The translations under genes were made by a program, and so were the position numbers. Of a stretch of 64,000 nt of DNA, positions 32,976 to 41,563 are shown piece by piece. The DNA is from Fictibacillus phosphorivorans (GTDB lineage Bacteria > Bacillota > Bacilli > Bacillales > Fictibacillaceae): the NCBI RefSeq assembly GCF_001619875.1, contig NZ_LRFC01000001.1, positions 124,001 through 188,000 on the forward strand, in the 5' to 3' direction. The notes beneath the pieces are model-generated. The model did no database searches. It was not told where the DNA came from and worked only from the letters and a program-made list of their open reading frames with translations. Numbering within the stretch: position 1 is the first letter of the stretch; each line of letters begins with the position of its first letter.

Positions 32976-33110
32976 TTAGCACCAGCCGCCGCCGTATCCA
33001 CCGCCGTAACCACCGCCATATCCACCGCACCAGCAACACCCAACGATGATTAACAAGATAAATAGCACTACGATCAAAGCAAAGCTGTTTCCGTGTGACT
33101 TAAATCCCAT
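32976..33110 (-). CDS. YjcZ-family sporulation-type microprotein
   Basis: A 44-residue protein. MGFKSHGNSFALIVVLFILL is followed by IIVGCCWCGG and three YGGG repeats ending GWC. One hydrophobic helix plus a Gly/Tyr/Cys-rich tail is the YjcZ-family pattern, common in spore-forming bacilli and often linked to sporulation. The ATG has a very strong AAGGAGGTGG ribosome site 6 bases upstream. It is too short for usual ORF cut-offs. A short TTTCCATTCTGGAAA palindrome (32951-32967) follows the stop. Confidence 0.88.
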   Translation of the reverse strand: MGFKSHGNSFALIVVLFILLIIVGCCWCGGYGGGYGGGYGGGWC

Positions 33111-33281
33111 GTAACCCACCTCCTTCTTTACAATGACAGAATATTAGAGGTACAAGTTAAAGGTTTGGGCGGAATTAGCCCATTTTTTCGGGACAAGTGC
33201 GGATAGGGCACTTTAACTAGGATTTTATTTAACTCACAAAGAATTTCTGTATAATTACTCTAAAAGAGGAGGTCTTTTTAC

Positions 33282-33833
33282 ATGTACGCCATTATTGGAT
33301 ATCTGGATCATGAAACTGAAACGAAGATTAATGATTTAAGGGATGATATGAATGAAGCGGGAATCGCGGGTCTTGGCATGAGGCCGCATGTAACGCTAGC
33401 GACACACGCAAAATTACATCTCGAAACCTTTAAAAGAGAATTAGAAAGTTACTTTTTAAACGCTTCTGCTGTTCCTTTGTTTTTTCCATCACTCGGCATG
33501 TTTTTAAACAGCGGAACTTTGTACCTGTCACCGACAAAGAATGAGGTACTGAATAGCTTTCATCTTCGTTATCATGAAAGATTTAATGAACATACAGATC
33601 CGGCATCCTTATATTCTCCTTCTCAATGGGTCCCTCACTGTACCATTGCGATGCATCTAACACATCAGGAATTAGTTGAGGCCTTCAACTTCTCGGCACG
33701 AACCCTGCAGCCTTTTTCTGCAACGCTTAACAGCATTGGGTTAATACAACTCCAATATGAAGGGGATGTTTGTACGAGTGTAAAAGAGTTATTGACGGTG
33801 AACCTGGTTAAAGAGGCATCAGATGATGTTTGA
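33282..33833 (+). CDS. 2'-5' RNA ligase-superfamily (2H phosphoesterase) protein
   Basis: 183 residues with the two catalytic H-x-T motifs of the 2H fold: HVTLATH (His36) and HCTIAMH (His119). Spacing and length agree with stand-alone bacterial 2H proteins, which hydrolyse cyclic phosphodiesters or 2'-5' links. The substrate is unknown. It is preceded by AGAGGAGG and a TATAAT about 32 bp upstream. mscL follows after 56 bp. Confidence 0.82.
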   Translation: MYAIIGYLDHETETKINDLRDDMNEAGIAGLGMRPHVTLATHAKLHLETFKRELESYFLNASAVPLFFPSLGMFLNSGTLYLSPTKNEVLNSFHLRYHERFNEHTDPASLYSPSQWVPHCTIAMHLTHQELVEAFNFSARTLQPFSATLNSIGLIQLQYEGDVCTSVKELLTVNLVKEASDDV

Positions 33834-33889
33834 AAGTGAATGCTGTATGGTTATACATATAGTAGAGAAACAGAAAGGAATTAATGTAG

Positions 33890-34351
33890 ATGTGGAATGA
33901 ATTCAAAACATTTATTATGCGGGGCAACGTGATAGATCTTGCCATCGGAGTCATTATTGGTGCAGCGTTCAGTAAGATTGTCACTTCACTTGTGGATGAT
34001 GTTATTATGCCCCCAATTGGCTTGCTGCTTGGAAAAGTAGATTTTAGCAATCTTTACATAAACTTAGGAAAAGGGGAGTATTCCTCATTAGCTGATGCCC
34101 AAAAAGCTGGTGCTGCCACACTGAATTATGGGCTCTTTATCAATACACTGATCAACTTTCTTATCATTGCTCTTGTTATCTTTTTTGTTGTAAAGCAGAT
34201 CAACCGCCTTAAGAAAAAAGAAGAAGTGAAAGAACCCGATACAAAAGAATGTAAGTATTGCTTATCCAGGATTCCATTGAGAGCAGTTAAATGCCAAAAC
34301 TGTACAGCTAATTTAAACGATGATGCCGTTCTAAAACAGTCCTCTGAGTAA
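33890..34351 (+). CDS. mscL: Large-conductance mechanosensitive channel with a zinc-ribbon tail
   Basis: 153 residues. The N-terminal [22 protein letters not shown] (TM1 with the gate-lining glycines) and [12 protein letters not shown] after TM2 are canonical MscL. It releases solutes on hypo-osmotic shock as a homopentamer. Instead of the usual short helical tail, residues 121-138 hold CKYC...CQNC (Cys121, 124, 135, 138), a rubredoxin/zinc-ribbon knuckle. This makes it about 20-25 residues longer than B. subtilis MscL. The weak GAAAGGAA ribosome site fits ATG 33890. Confidence 0.92.
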   Translation: MWNEFKTFIMRGNVIDLAIGVIIGAAFSKIVTSLVDDVIMPPIGLLLGKVDFSNLYINLGKGEYSSLADAQKAGAATLNYGLFINTLINFLIIALVIFFVVKQINRLKKKEEVKEPDTKECKYCLSRIPLRAVKCQNCTANLNDDAVLKQSSE

Positions 34352-34453
34352 GGGGGCTGTTTTTGTTCTTTCAATCATACATTTATCATGTTTTTACCAT
34401 AGACACAATTACAATAAATGGTTATTTTTAAGAAAAAGAATAGAGGTGTCTCT

Positions 34454-34936
34454 TTGAGAAACTTTCGGAAAATAACCTGGATCTTGACAGGAATCGTTAT
34501 AATTGTCTTTTCTTTACTTTTGGGACCTGACCTTTGGGTAAAATTCCAGGCGAATCAGCAAGCATCGCTGTTTTTAAAGCATGCTGCAAAACAAGATTAT
34601 GAAAAAGCATTTGATCATGTTTACTTTTATAATAGAGCTTATGATGAAGACGTAACGATTCCAGAGAACATTGCAAGAAGCAGCTGGGTAAGCCGTAATA
34701 ATAAATTGTTTATTGAAGGGACTTACCTGAAAGCATTCAATAATTTAAGAATACGTATGGATGACGGCTGGCCTATTGGTACTGTTGACATTGTTATGAT
34801 GGAAAAAGGAAAAGAAAAACACTATTCGAACGTATACATTTCTTTCAATAAAAAGAATCATTGGCAGGTAGGCATGCTTCAGACCATGCAAGAAAAAGAA
34901 TGGGAAAAATTATATAGCGGGCATGTCCTACACTAA
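34454..34936 (+). CDS. Hypothetical membrane-anchored extracytoplasmic protein
   Basis: About 160 residues, not recognised. One N-terminal membrane helix (ITWILTGIVIIVFSLLLGP) is followed by an outside domain (LFLKHAAKQDYEKAFDHVYF, then KKNHWQVGMLQTMQEKEWEK) of NTF2/DUF4878-like character. That resemblance is only suggestive. TTG 34454 is preferred because AGAGGTG lies 6-12 bases upstream. ATG 34418 has no ribosome site. Terminator directly downstream. Confidence 0.6.
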   Translation: MRNFRKITWILTGIVIIVFSLLLGPDLWVKFQANQQASLFLKHAAKQDYEKAFDHVYFYNRAYDEDVTIPENIARSSWVSRNNKLFIEGTYLKAFNNLRIRMDDGWPIGTVDIVMMEKGKEKHYSNVYISFNKKNHWQVGMLQTMQEKEWEKLYSGHVLH

Positions 34937-34968
34937 AAAGCTAATTCATTGAGATTAGCTTTTTTTGT
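34937..34968 (+). terminator. Terminator after the hypothetical membrane protein
   Basis: AAAGCTAAT / ATTAGCTTT stem, 8-nt loop, then TTTTT, starting at the stop codon. Confidence 0.87.
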
Positions 34969-35125
34969 TTTTTTTATAATAATGCCAACGTACATGACAG
35001 AATGCTTTCAAACAGCGAGTTTGGGTAAGAGTCCACGTAGGGAGATATAACGTTCAACAGCAAGATCTTGTTCCTTATATGCTACAATAAAGCTATGATT
35101 TAGTGGGAAATCGGCAGGTGATGAT

Positions 35126-37408
35126 ATGTCTTATTCTGTGAAGCTTTCTGTTCGTTCGCTCGTTGAATATGTTTTTCGTTCAGGGAGTATTGAAACTGGT
35201 TTTAAATCGACTTCCTCTTTAATCGAAGGGACTAAAGCCCATCAAACGATACAAAAAACATATGAAGAAGCAGATGCTGCAGAGGTGTTTCTGCAAACCA
35301 ACTATCTATATGAGAGTTTGGAATACATGATAGAGGGGCGTTGTGACGGTCTTTTATTGCGTGACGAATCCATAACAATCGATGAAATTAAATCAACTGC
35401 TCGGAATTTAAGCGAGATTATGAGAGATTCTTATCCCGTTCACTGGGCTCAAGCGAAAGTCTATGCCTATATGTACATGGAAAAGGAAGATAAAGACAAA
35501 GTAACCGTGCAGCTTACCTACGTTCAAGTGAATTCGGGTGAACAGAAGAGGTTTCAGGAAGATGTCACTTTTAGGGAGCTTGAGGATTTTATGCTACAGC
35601 TCGTTAAAAGCTATGCTCCATATGCGAAGCTAAAACTTCAAAATATGCAAAAAAGAAATGACAGCATTCGTGAGCTAGCTTTTCCTTTCTCAGCATACCG
35701 GAACGGACAGCGTAACTTTGCAGGTGCTGTCTATAAGACGATTGCTGATAAGAAAACACTTTTTGCAAATGCACCAACAGGTACCGGCAAGACGATCTCA
35801 ACACTTTTTCCTGCCGTGAAAGCCATAGGTGAGGAGAAAGCGGAAAAAATCTTTTATTTAACAGCTAAAACGCTCAACCGTAAGAATGCTGAGGAAGCGC
35901 TAGTGTTAATGAGAGAGAAGGGATTATTTCTGCAATGTACGACCATCACCGCAAAAGATAAGGTGTGCTTTAAAGAGGAGACACGATGTGAAGCGGCATA
36001 TTGTGAGTTTGCTGATGGATATTATGACAGAATCAACGGTGCTGTACTGGATATTTTAGAAAACGAGACGGTGATGGACCGGAGCGTTATTTCAGACTAT
36101 GCCCAAAAGCATAAAGTCTGTCCGTTCGAGTTTTCCATCGACCTTGCCTATGCAGCAGATGCTGTAATCTGTGATTATAACTATGTATTCGATCCTCGTG
36201 TCTCTTTTAAACGCTTGTTTGAAGAACAGAAAAAGCGTACTGTACTCTTGATGGACGAAGCTCATAACTTAGTCGATCGGGCGCGCGGCATGTATTCAGC
36301 TGATATTATAAAGTCTTCCTTTTTGCAGCTTTCCCGTGATTTTAAAGGAGAACATGACGGAGTTTGGAGAACAGCTAAAGCCGTAAATGATGAACTTTTG
36401 AAATTGAAAAAAGAACATGAAGAAAAAGAAGTTGCCGTGGCTGATCTACCCGAAGTGCTGGTGGAATATCTTGAAGCGTTTACCGTTCAGGCTGAACAGG
36501 TACTCGCCAGTGGGATTAATGATGAACGGCTGTTGGAAACCTTTTTTGAAGCGCTTCAATGGGTAAAGATTTCTCAATTTTATGATGATCGGTTTGTTAC
36601 GTTTATCTCTGTATTTAAAAGTGAAGTGAGTGTTCGTTTATTCTGCATGGACCCCTCAAAGCTTCTTTTTCAAACTGGAAAAAAGTACGGTTCACGCGTC
36701 TTTTTCTCGGCGACGCTCTCACCGCTTTCCTATTTTCGTGAAATGCTCGGAGGAGAGGATGAGGATTATGTCATCCGGATGCCTTCTCCCTATGAAAGAG
36801 ATCAGCTTGATGTCTTCGTTCAGCCGCTTTCCACACGTTATAGAGATCGTGAACAATCCATAGAACCTATCGCGGAAATGCTTATCGATCTATCAAATAA
36901 ACGGCCAGGAAACTATCTTGTTTTTTTTCCATCTTACCGATATATGACAGATGTCTATGAACAGCTGCTAGAAAAGGATCCCATATTTAATCTTATTGTT
37001 CAGCAACCAGCTATGACGGAGGAAGAACGAGAAACGTTTTTAGCTTATTTTGATTCGGTAGGGGAAAAATCTCTTGTGGGGTTTGCTGTCATGGGTGGAA
37101 TATTCTCAGAAGGAATCGACTTAAAAGGAGACAAGCTCACCGGTGCAGTGATTGTAGGGGTTGGACTGCCGCAAGTTGGATTAGAACGGGATACGATGAA
37201 GAATTATTTCCAGAGCGCAGGCAAGAACGGTTATGACTTTGCGTATGTGTATCCGGGAATGAACAAAGTACTCCAAGCGGGAGGCCGCGTAATCCGATCA
37301 GAAGAGGACCGAGGGACACTCGTTCTCGTTGATGACCGATTCCTGACGAGGAAGTATGTAGAGATGCTGCCAGAGGAATGGCGGGATTTTGTGGTGTTGG
37401 GTAGATAA
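35126..37408 (+). CDS. XPD/DinG-type Fe-S DNA helicase with N-terminal PD-(D/E)XK nuclease-like domain
   Basis: 760 residues. Residues 1-170 look like a PD-(D/E)XK nuclease domain with Asp74 (GRCDGLL) and Glu87-x-Lys89 (DEIKS). The helicase part has Walker A TGTGKT (Lys222), four Fe-S cysteines in KVCFKEETRCEAAYC and KHKVCPF, Walker B DEAH (377-380) and the C-terminal motifs RVFFSATLSPL, GIDLKGDKL and QAGGRVIRSEEDRG. DEAD_2-type helicases unwind DNA 5'-3' in repair. The nuclease-helicase fusion suggests recombination or repair end-processing. Single gene, weak GGTGATG ribosome site. Confidence 0.85.
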   Translation: MSYSVKLSVRSLVEYVFRSGSIETGFKSTSSLIEGTKAHQTIQKTYEEADAAEVFLQTNYLYESLEYMIEGRCDGLLLRDESITIDEIKSTARNLSEIMRDSYPVHWAQAKVYAYMYMEKEDKDKVTVQLTYVQVNSGEQKRFQEDVTFRELEDFMLQLVKSYAPYAKLKLQNMQKRNDSIRELAFPFSAYRNGQRNFAGAVYKTIADKKTLFANAPTGTGKTISTLFPAVKAIGEEKAEKIFYLTAKTLNRKNAEEALVLMREKGLFLQCTTITAKDKVCFKEETRCEAAYCEFADGYYDRINGAVLDILENETVMDRSVISDYAQKHKVCPFEFSIDLAYAADAVICDYNYVFDPRVSFKRLFEEQKKRTVLLMDEAHNLVDRARGMYSADIIKSSFLQLSRDFKGEHDGVWRTAKAVNDELLKLKKEHEEKEVAVADLPEVLVEYLEAFTVQAEQVLASGINDERLLETFFEALQWVKISQFYDDRFVTFISVFKSEVSVRLFCMDPSKLLFQTGKKYGSRVFFSATLSPLSYFREMLGGEDEDYVIRMPSPYERDQLDVFVQPLSTRYRDREQSIEPIAEMLIDLSNKRPGNYLVFFPSYRYMTDVYEQLLEKDPIFNLIVQQPAMTEEERETFLAYFDSVGEKSLVGFAVMGGIFSEGIDLKGDKLTGAVIVGVGLPQVGLERDTMKNYFQSAGKNGYDFAYVYPGMNKVLQAGGRVIRSEEDRGTLVLVDDRFLTRKYVEMLPEEWRDFVVLGR

Positions 37409-37433
37409 TTGGAGTGCATGTGATTGTCGAAAA

Positions 37434-37547
37434 GCCTATAAAATAAATTTGAGGGCCTATAAAAAATTTCGAAGGCCTATAAAAAATTCTGAAGGCTTAT
37501 AAAATGAAAGTTAGGGACTAAAAATACTTGATTAGGGCCTATAAAAC
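37434..37547. repeat. Intergenic array E: GGCCTATAAAA-type units, 20-21 bp period
   Basis: GCCTATAAAA starts at 37434, 37455, 37475, then GCTTATAAAA 37495, a degraded GGACTAAAA near 37516 and GCCTATAAAA 37537. Steps are 21, 20, 20, 21 and 21 bp. It fills the gap between the helicase stop and the bidirectional terminator. Confidence 0.83.
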
Positions 37548-37549
37548 AA

Positions 37550-37578
37550 AAACTCTTGGAGACCTGCTCCAAGAGTTT
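37550..37578. terminator. Bidirectional terminator between convergent genes
   Basis: AAACTCTTGGAG / CTCCAAGAGTTT, a perfect 12-bp stem with a 5-nt loop, with T-rich sequence on either side. Confidence 0.9.
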
Positions 37579-37581
37579 GTT

Positions 37582-38280
37582 TTAGTTTCGCTTAAACAGT
37601 CCGGCATTTAAAAAAGACAAACCAAATGTATCAGCTGGCTGTGTGATTTCGTTCATCTTACGCAGTTCTATCTCAGTAAACTCAGAAAAAACTTCCCTCA
37701 TTCGTTCAAACGTGTAGCCGAGACCGCCTTTCATCGTGCGTTCTTTGTATACGATCTTGTCGGGGATATCCAATCCCATTCCAACTGCGTCAAAACAAGT
37801 AATGGCAAAATGTCCGCCTTTCTTTAAACAGTTGTTTAATAGATTCAAATAGCTTACACGCCTATGAGGGGGAACGTGGTGGAAGCAGCCTGAATCATAG
37901 ATTAAGTCATATTCATGAAGAGGCAGATCCATCTTAAAGATGTTTCCTTGTATAAAATTCACATCCACTCCTTTATCAGCGGCACGCTCACGAGCCCAAT
38001 TTAGACCTTCAGTAGAGAGATCTACCGCATCTACTTCAAATCCCAGCTGCGCAAGAAAGATGCTATTTCTTCCTGGCCCACAGCCAAGTTCTAAAACGCG
38101 GCAAGGCTCTATCCATCCACGCTCCACATAGTTCACTAGATTTTCATCAGGTGCATCCACAAAAAAAGGAATCTTTTTATTTCGATCTTCATAAAAAGAG
38201 TTCCAAAAGGTGCCTTCATCACGTAAAAGAGAGTCCAGCATGTCGTAAACATGGTCATTTTTTGTAATTAAAGTTGTCAA
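37582..38280 (-). CDS. Class I SAM-dependent methyltransferase
   Basis: 232 residues. VLELGCGPGRNSIFLAQLGF (motif I), EVDAVDLSTEGLNWARERA (motif II) and YDLIYDSGCFHHVPPHRR (motif IV) place it in the Methyltransf_25/TehB-like group. FWNSFYEDRNKKIPFF before motif I is typical of these small-molecule methyltransferases. The TTG start at 38280 is chosen because AAGGCGG lies 8 bases upstream on the minus strand. The longer frame to 38349 has no ribosome site. The substrate is unknown. Confidence 0.82.
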   Translation of the reverse strand: MTTLITKNDHVYDMLDSLLRDEGTFWNSFYEDRNKKIPFFVDAPDENLVNYVERGWIEPCRVLELGCGPGRNSIFLAQLGFEVDAVDLSTEGLNWARERAADKGVDVNFIQGNIFKMDLPLHEYDLIYDSGCFHHVPPHRRVSYLNLLNNCLKKGGHFAITCFDAVGMGLDIPDKIVYKERTMKGGLGYTFERMREVFSEFTEIELRKMNEITQPADTFGLSFLNAGLFKRN

Positions 38281-38398
38281 AATATCTTCCGCCTTTCGGG
38301 TACGAAAATAGGCTCTGACTGACAAAGTTGCATACCTTAATTTTACCAAAAAATAGCTTATAATAGTGATGTTTAGACTAAAAAAAGAGGTGTGAAAT

Positions 38399-38911
38399 AT
38401 GGCGAAAACAGCGAATATTATATTTAAAAAAGCAGGAACTGAAGATGTTTCAGGAATAGCTAGAGTATGCCGAGAAGGATGGAGAGCAACGTATGGATAT
38501 TTAGAGGACGAAGCGTATGTAAACCAAGTAATAGAAGAGTATTATAACGAAGATCGCATTTTAAAAGAAGTGACGGAGTTCAGCGATTATTGGCACGGTT
38601 ACTTTGTGGCGAAGGAAAATGGACAAGTAGTGGGAGCGATCGGCGGGGGAACGACAGGTGAAAAAGCAGGAGAAATCTTTGTGTTTTACATGGATCCAAT
38701 CAAACGAAACATGGGAATAGGAAGTCAGCTGTTAAACTACTACACAAACTATCAAAAAAATTTAGGAATAAAGGAACAGTGGCTGTCTGCGCAAAAAGAT
38801 AATGAAAAAGGCATCCCTTTTTATGAAGCAAAAGGATTTGTTAAGCAATCAGAAAAGATGAGTGAAGGCAGCGATAAATACATATCTATCCGATACATGC
38901 GAGAAATATAA
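38399..38911 (+). CDS. GNAT-family N-acetyltransferase
   Basis: 170 residues. The acetyl-CoA-binding motif A is VFYMDPIKRNMGIGSQLL (Q/R-x-x-G-x-G/A type) and the following NEKGIPFYEAKGF is motif B. FKKAGTEDVSGIARVCREGW is the N-terminal substrate side. A TATAAT 35 bp upstream and an AGAGGTG ribosome site support expression. The acceptor is unknown. Confidence 0.85.
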   Translation: MAKTANIIFKKAGTEDVSGIARVCREGWRATYGYLEDEAYVNQVIEEYYNEDRILKEVTEFSDYWHGYFVAKENGQVVGAIGGGTTGEKAGEIFVFYMDPIKRNMGIGSQLLNYYTNYQKNLGIKEQWLSAQKDNEKGIPFYEAKGFVKQSEKMSEGSDKYISIRYMREI

Positions 38912-38939
38912 AAAGCCCCTCAATGGAGGAGCTTTTTTT
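38911..38939 (+). terminator. Terminator of the GNAT gene
   Basis: AAAAGC-CCCTC pairs with GGAGG-A-GCTTTT, loop of about 3 nt, followed by a T run. Confidence 0.82.
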
Positions 38940-38958
38940 GCTTGACTATTATTGCATT

Positions 38959-39058
38959 GAAAGTAGTTAATTTCCGTTCCAGGTGCTTCGCTTTCCGCGG
39001 GGCAGGGGTGAGCCACATTCGGACGTTTCACTCTTAAGTGTCTCACCTTCCCAACAAG
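38959..39058. repeat. Bacillaceae-type palindromic intergenic repeat, copy 1 (3'-truncated)
   Basis: Starts GAAAGTAGTTAATTTCCG and holds CGCTTTCCGCGGGGCAG and the GGTGAGCCACATTCG...CACTCTTAAGTGTCTCACC hairpin region. It is nearly identical to the copy at 46825-46964 but lacks the final 45 bases including the AATCAACTT end. Similar elements (GATTTCCGTTCCAGG, CGCTTTCCGCGGGGC) are common between Bacillaceae genes. Confidence 0.85.
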
Positions 39059-39081
39059 CATTTTTTAGAGTGGCCTTTTGA

Positions 39082-39708
39082 TTAATCCTCTATCCATTTC
39101 TTACGCAAAAGCAAAGATTGAAAATCCATGCTTCCGCCAGCTTCTGAAACGATGTGAAAGTCTAGTATCTCAAAAAGAGGGGAAACCACTTCTACTAGAT
39201 CTTCATCTGTATAAAACGAAAAGAACCGCTTCGGAATATACGAATCTTCCTGCCATACACCCTCAGAATCCTTGCCGCCGTATACGCCCATGTAGAACAA
39301 ACCTCCGTCTGCTAAGACAGTATGAATGTTCTTAAGTACTGCGGGCAGACTCACCTTTGGGACGTGAAGAAGCGTATTCATCGCCCATACTGCGTCAAAC
39401 GATTTAGCGTCAAAGTTTAATGTGTAATAATCCATTACTTCTGCTTTTAATCCTTTTGCACGGCACGTTTCTACCATCTTTGGTGAGAGATCGATGCAAG
39501 TTACATCTAACCTGTGATCTGATAAATATTTACCATGTTGACCTGAGCCTGCTCCAATATCAAGAACAGTATCAAAGCTTTCGTTAGTAAGAGCGGCAAT
39601 AAAAGAATTCAGCTCAGCAACTTTCCAACTCTCTATTTCTACTTTATTGCGAAAATCAGCTTGTTCGTTGTAGCTTGCTTTCAGACTTTCTTTTAACAAA
39701 AGATCCAT
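39082..39708 (-). CDS. Class I SAM-dependent methyltransferase
   Basis: 208 residues. VLDIGAGSGQHGKYLSDHRL (motif I), VTCIDLSPKMVETCRAKGL (motif II), FDAVWAMNTLLHVPK (motif IV) and LADGGLFYMGVYGG (motif VI). It is distinct from the other methyltransferases in this window. Monocistronic, with AAAGGAGAG upstream of the ATG on the minus strand. The substrate is unknown. Confidence 0.83.
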   Translation of the reverse strand: MDLLLKESLKASYNEQADFRNKVEIESWKVAELNSFIAALTNESFDTVLDIGAGSGQHGKYLSDHRLDVTCIDLSPKMVETCRAKGLKAEVMDYYTLNFDAKSFDAVWAMNTLLHVPKVSLPAVLKNIHTVLADGGLFYMGVYGGKDSEGVWQEDSYIPKRFFSFYTDEDLVEVVSPLFEILDFHIVSEAGGSMDFQSLLLRKKWIED

Positions 39709-39970
39709 GAAGTTCTCTCCTTTATCTTTACGTGAAAATCGTTTTTAAAAGCAAAACAATGTACTCATTATAGCGGAAGATGTCGAACTGGTAAATTTTA
39801 AAATGAAAGAATATTCTGTGAAGGAAAGCCCTTTCATTCCGCTAACCCGTTGCTGTATCTAGTATCTAGTAAAAAAGTTGCGTTCTAAAAAGCCCCTTGA
39901 AACTGTGAACAACAGTCTGTAGAATGTTAAGAAATTTAATATTCAGAAAAAAACAAAAAGGAGGATGACC

Positions 39971-41539
39971 ATGGCACGTTCAGCAATAAAAGCAGTACCT
40001 TCACCAAAACCGTCACAGCCACAGAACAACAACAAAAACATATTCAATCGGCTACTTGACTGGGTAGAGAAAAACGGTAATAAGCTTCCAGATGTTCTAA
40101 CTTTGTTCGTGATCATTACAGCTATTATCTTATTAGGTTCGTTTTTTGCCGGATTGACAGGCTGGAGTGCAGTGAATCCTGCTAATAATGAAAAAATTTC
40201 AGCAGTAAATCTATTGAACGAAGAAGGCATTAAAAGGATGCTTATTGAACTTGTCAGTAACTTTGTTAATTTTCCTCCGCTTGGACTTGTTCTCGTCGTC
40301 ATGCTTGGAGTAGGACTAGCTGAGTCAACAGGTTTGATTTCGGCCTTCATGCGCAGAGTCGTTCTTTCCTCACCCAAAAAGCTTATTTTGCCTATTATTA
40401 TTTTTATTGGAATCGTAGGGAATGCAGCTGCCGATGCCGCACTAATCGTGCTTCCGCCAGTGGCAGCAATGGTATTCCTTACTCTTGGACGTCATCCGAT
40501 CGCAGGACTTGCAGCCGCATATGCAGCAGTTGCCGGTGGATTCAGTGCTAATATTATTATCAGCATGCTTGATGTGATGCTTGCAGGATTTACAGAGTCA
40601 GCGGCACACCTTCAAGACAAAACCTATACAGCAAACCCCGCAATGAACTATTACTTCATGCTTGCCTCAACATTCGTGCTTTTACCTGTAGCGGTATGGG
40701 TAACGACTAAAATCGTTGAACCGAGGCTAGGTGAGTATCAAGTTCCAGACGATCTGGAAGTGAAAAAGCAAGCTTTATCTTCTGAAGAAAAAAGAGGGCT
40801 TAAGTGGGCAACCCTTTCTCTTCTGATTTACACGACCATTATTTTACTTGTAACTGTTCCAAAAGGTGCGATGCTTCGTCATGCTAAAACAGGTGAACTG
40901 ATCGATTCACCGTTTATGGATTCACTCGTTCCCATCATGCTTCTGTTCTTCTTGATTCCAGCAATGGCTTACGGATTTGGAGCAAAAGTATTAAAAAATG
41001 ACAAAGATGTTGCTGAACATCTAACAAAGGCAATGAGCGGCATGGGGTACTATATTGTGCTTGCCTTTATTGCTGCTCAAATGATTGCTTACTTTAACTG
41101 GAGCAACTTAGGGTCGATCATTGCAATTACTGGAGCCGACTTTTTGAAAGAATCAGGATTTACTGGTCTGCCATTGCTTTTAGCCTTTATTCTTTTTACA
41201 GCATTCGTGAACTTGCTGATTGCCAGTTCGTCTGCTAAATGGGCGATATTAGGGCCAGTTTTCGTTCCGATGTTCATGGCTTTAAACTACAGCCCGGCTT
41301 TCACCCAAATGGCTTATCGAATTGGAGATTCGATCACAAATACCATTACACCAATGTTGGCGTACTTTGCTATTCTTCTCACTTTTGCTAAAAAGTTTGA
41401 TAAAAACATGGGTATGGGAACACTAATCTCTTCTTTACTTCCATACTCGATTGCATACACAATATTTTGGTGCATCTTATTTACCATCTGGTACGTGCTA
41501 GGACTTCCGTTAGGGCCTGGCGAATATATAAAAATGTAG
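39971..41539 (+). CDS. abgT: AbgT-family transporter (p-aminobenzoyl-glutamate type)
   Basis: 523 residues with about 12 hydrophobic segments. GVGLAESTGLISAFMRRVVL, NAAADAALIVLPPVAAMVF, GRHPIAGLAAAYAAVAGGFS and SSSAKWAILGPVFVPMFMAL with DSITNTITPMLAYF are AbgT-family signatures. Members import p-aminobenzoyl-glutamate or export sulfonamides. The adjacent M20 peptidase (24-bp gap) favours uptake followed by cleavage. ATG 39971 has AAGGAGG 6 bases upstream, while ATG 39965 touches the ribosome site. Confidence 0.9.
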   Translation: MARSAIKAVPSPKPSQPQNNNKNIFNRLLDWVEKNGNKLPDVLTLFVIITAIILLGSFFAGLTGWSAVNPANNEKISAVNLLNEEGIKRMLIELVSNFVNFPPLGLVLVVMLGVGLAESTGLISAFMRRVVLSSPKKLILPIIIFIGIVGNAAADAALIVLPPVAAMVFLTLGRHPIAGLAAAYAAVAGGFSANIIISMLDVMLAGFTESAAHLQDKTYTANPAMNYYFMLASTFVLLPVAVWVTTKIVEPRLGEYQVPDDLEVKKQALSSEEKRGLKWATLSLLIYTTIILLVTVPKGAMLRHAKTGELIDSPFMDSLVPIMLLFFLIPAMAYGFGAKVLKNDKDVAEHLTKAMSGMGYYIVLAFIAAQMIAYFNWSNLGSIIAITGADFLKESGFTGLPLLLAFILFTAFVNLLIASSSAKWAILGPVFVPMFMALNYSPAFTQMAYRIGDSITNTITPMLAYFAILLTFAKKFDKNMGMGTLISSLLPYSIAYTIFWCILFTIWYVLGLPLGPGEYIKM

Positions 41540-41563
41540 ATCTTATAGAAGGAGTGAGCAGGT

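Noticed and set aside
11796-37547. Reading the five periodic arrays as CRISPR arrays
   Set aside because: Repeats are only about 10-15 bp with 10-bp spacers, far below CRISPR dimensions, and no cas genes are present.
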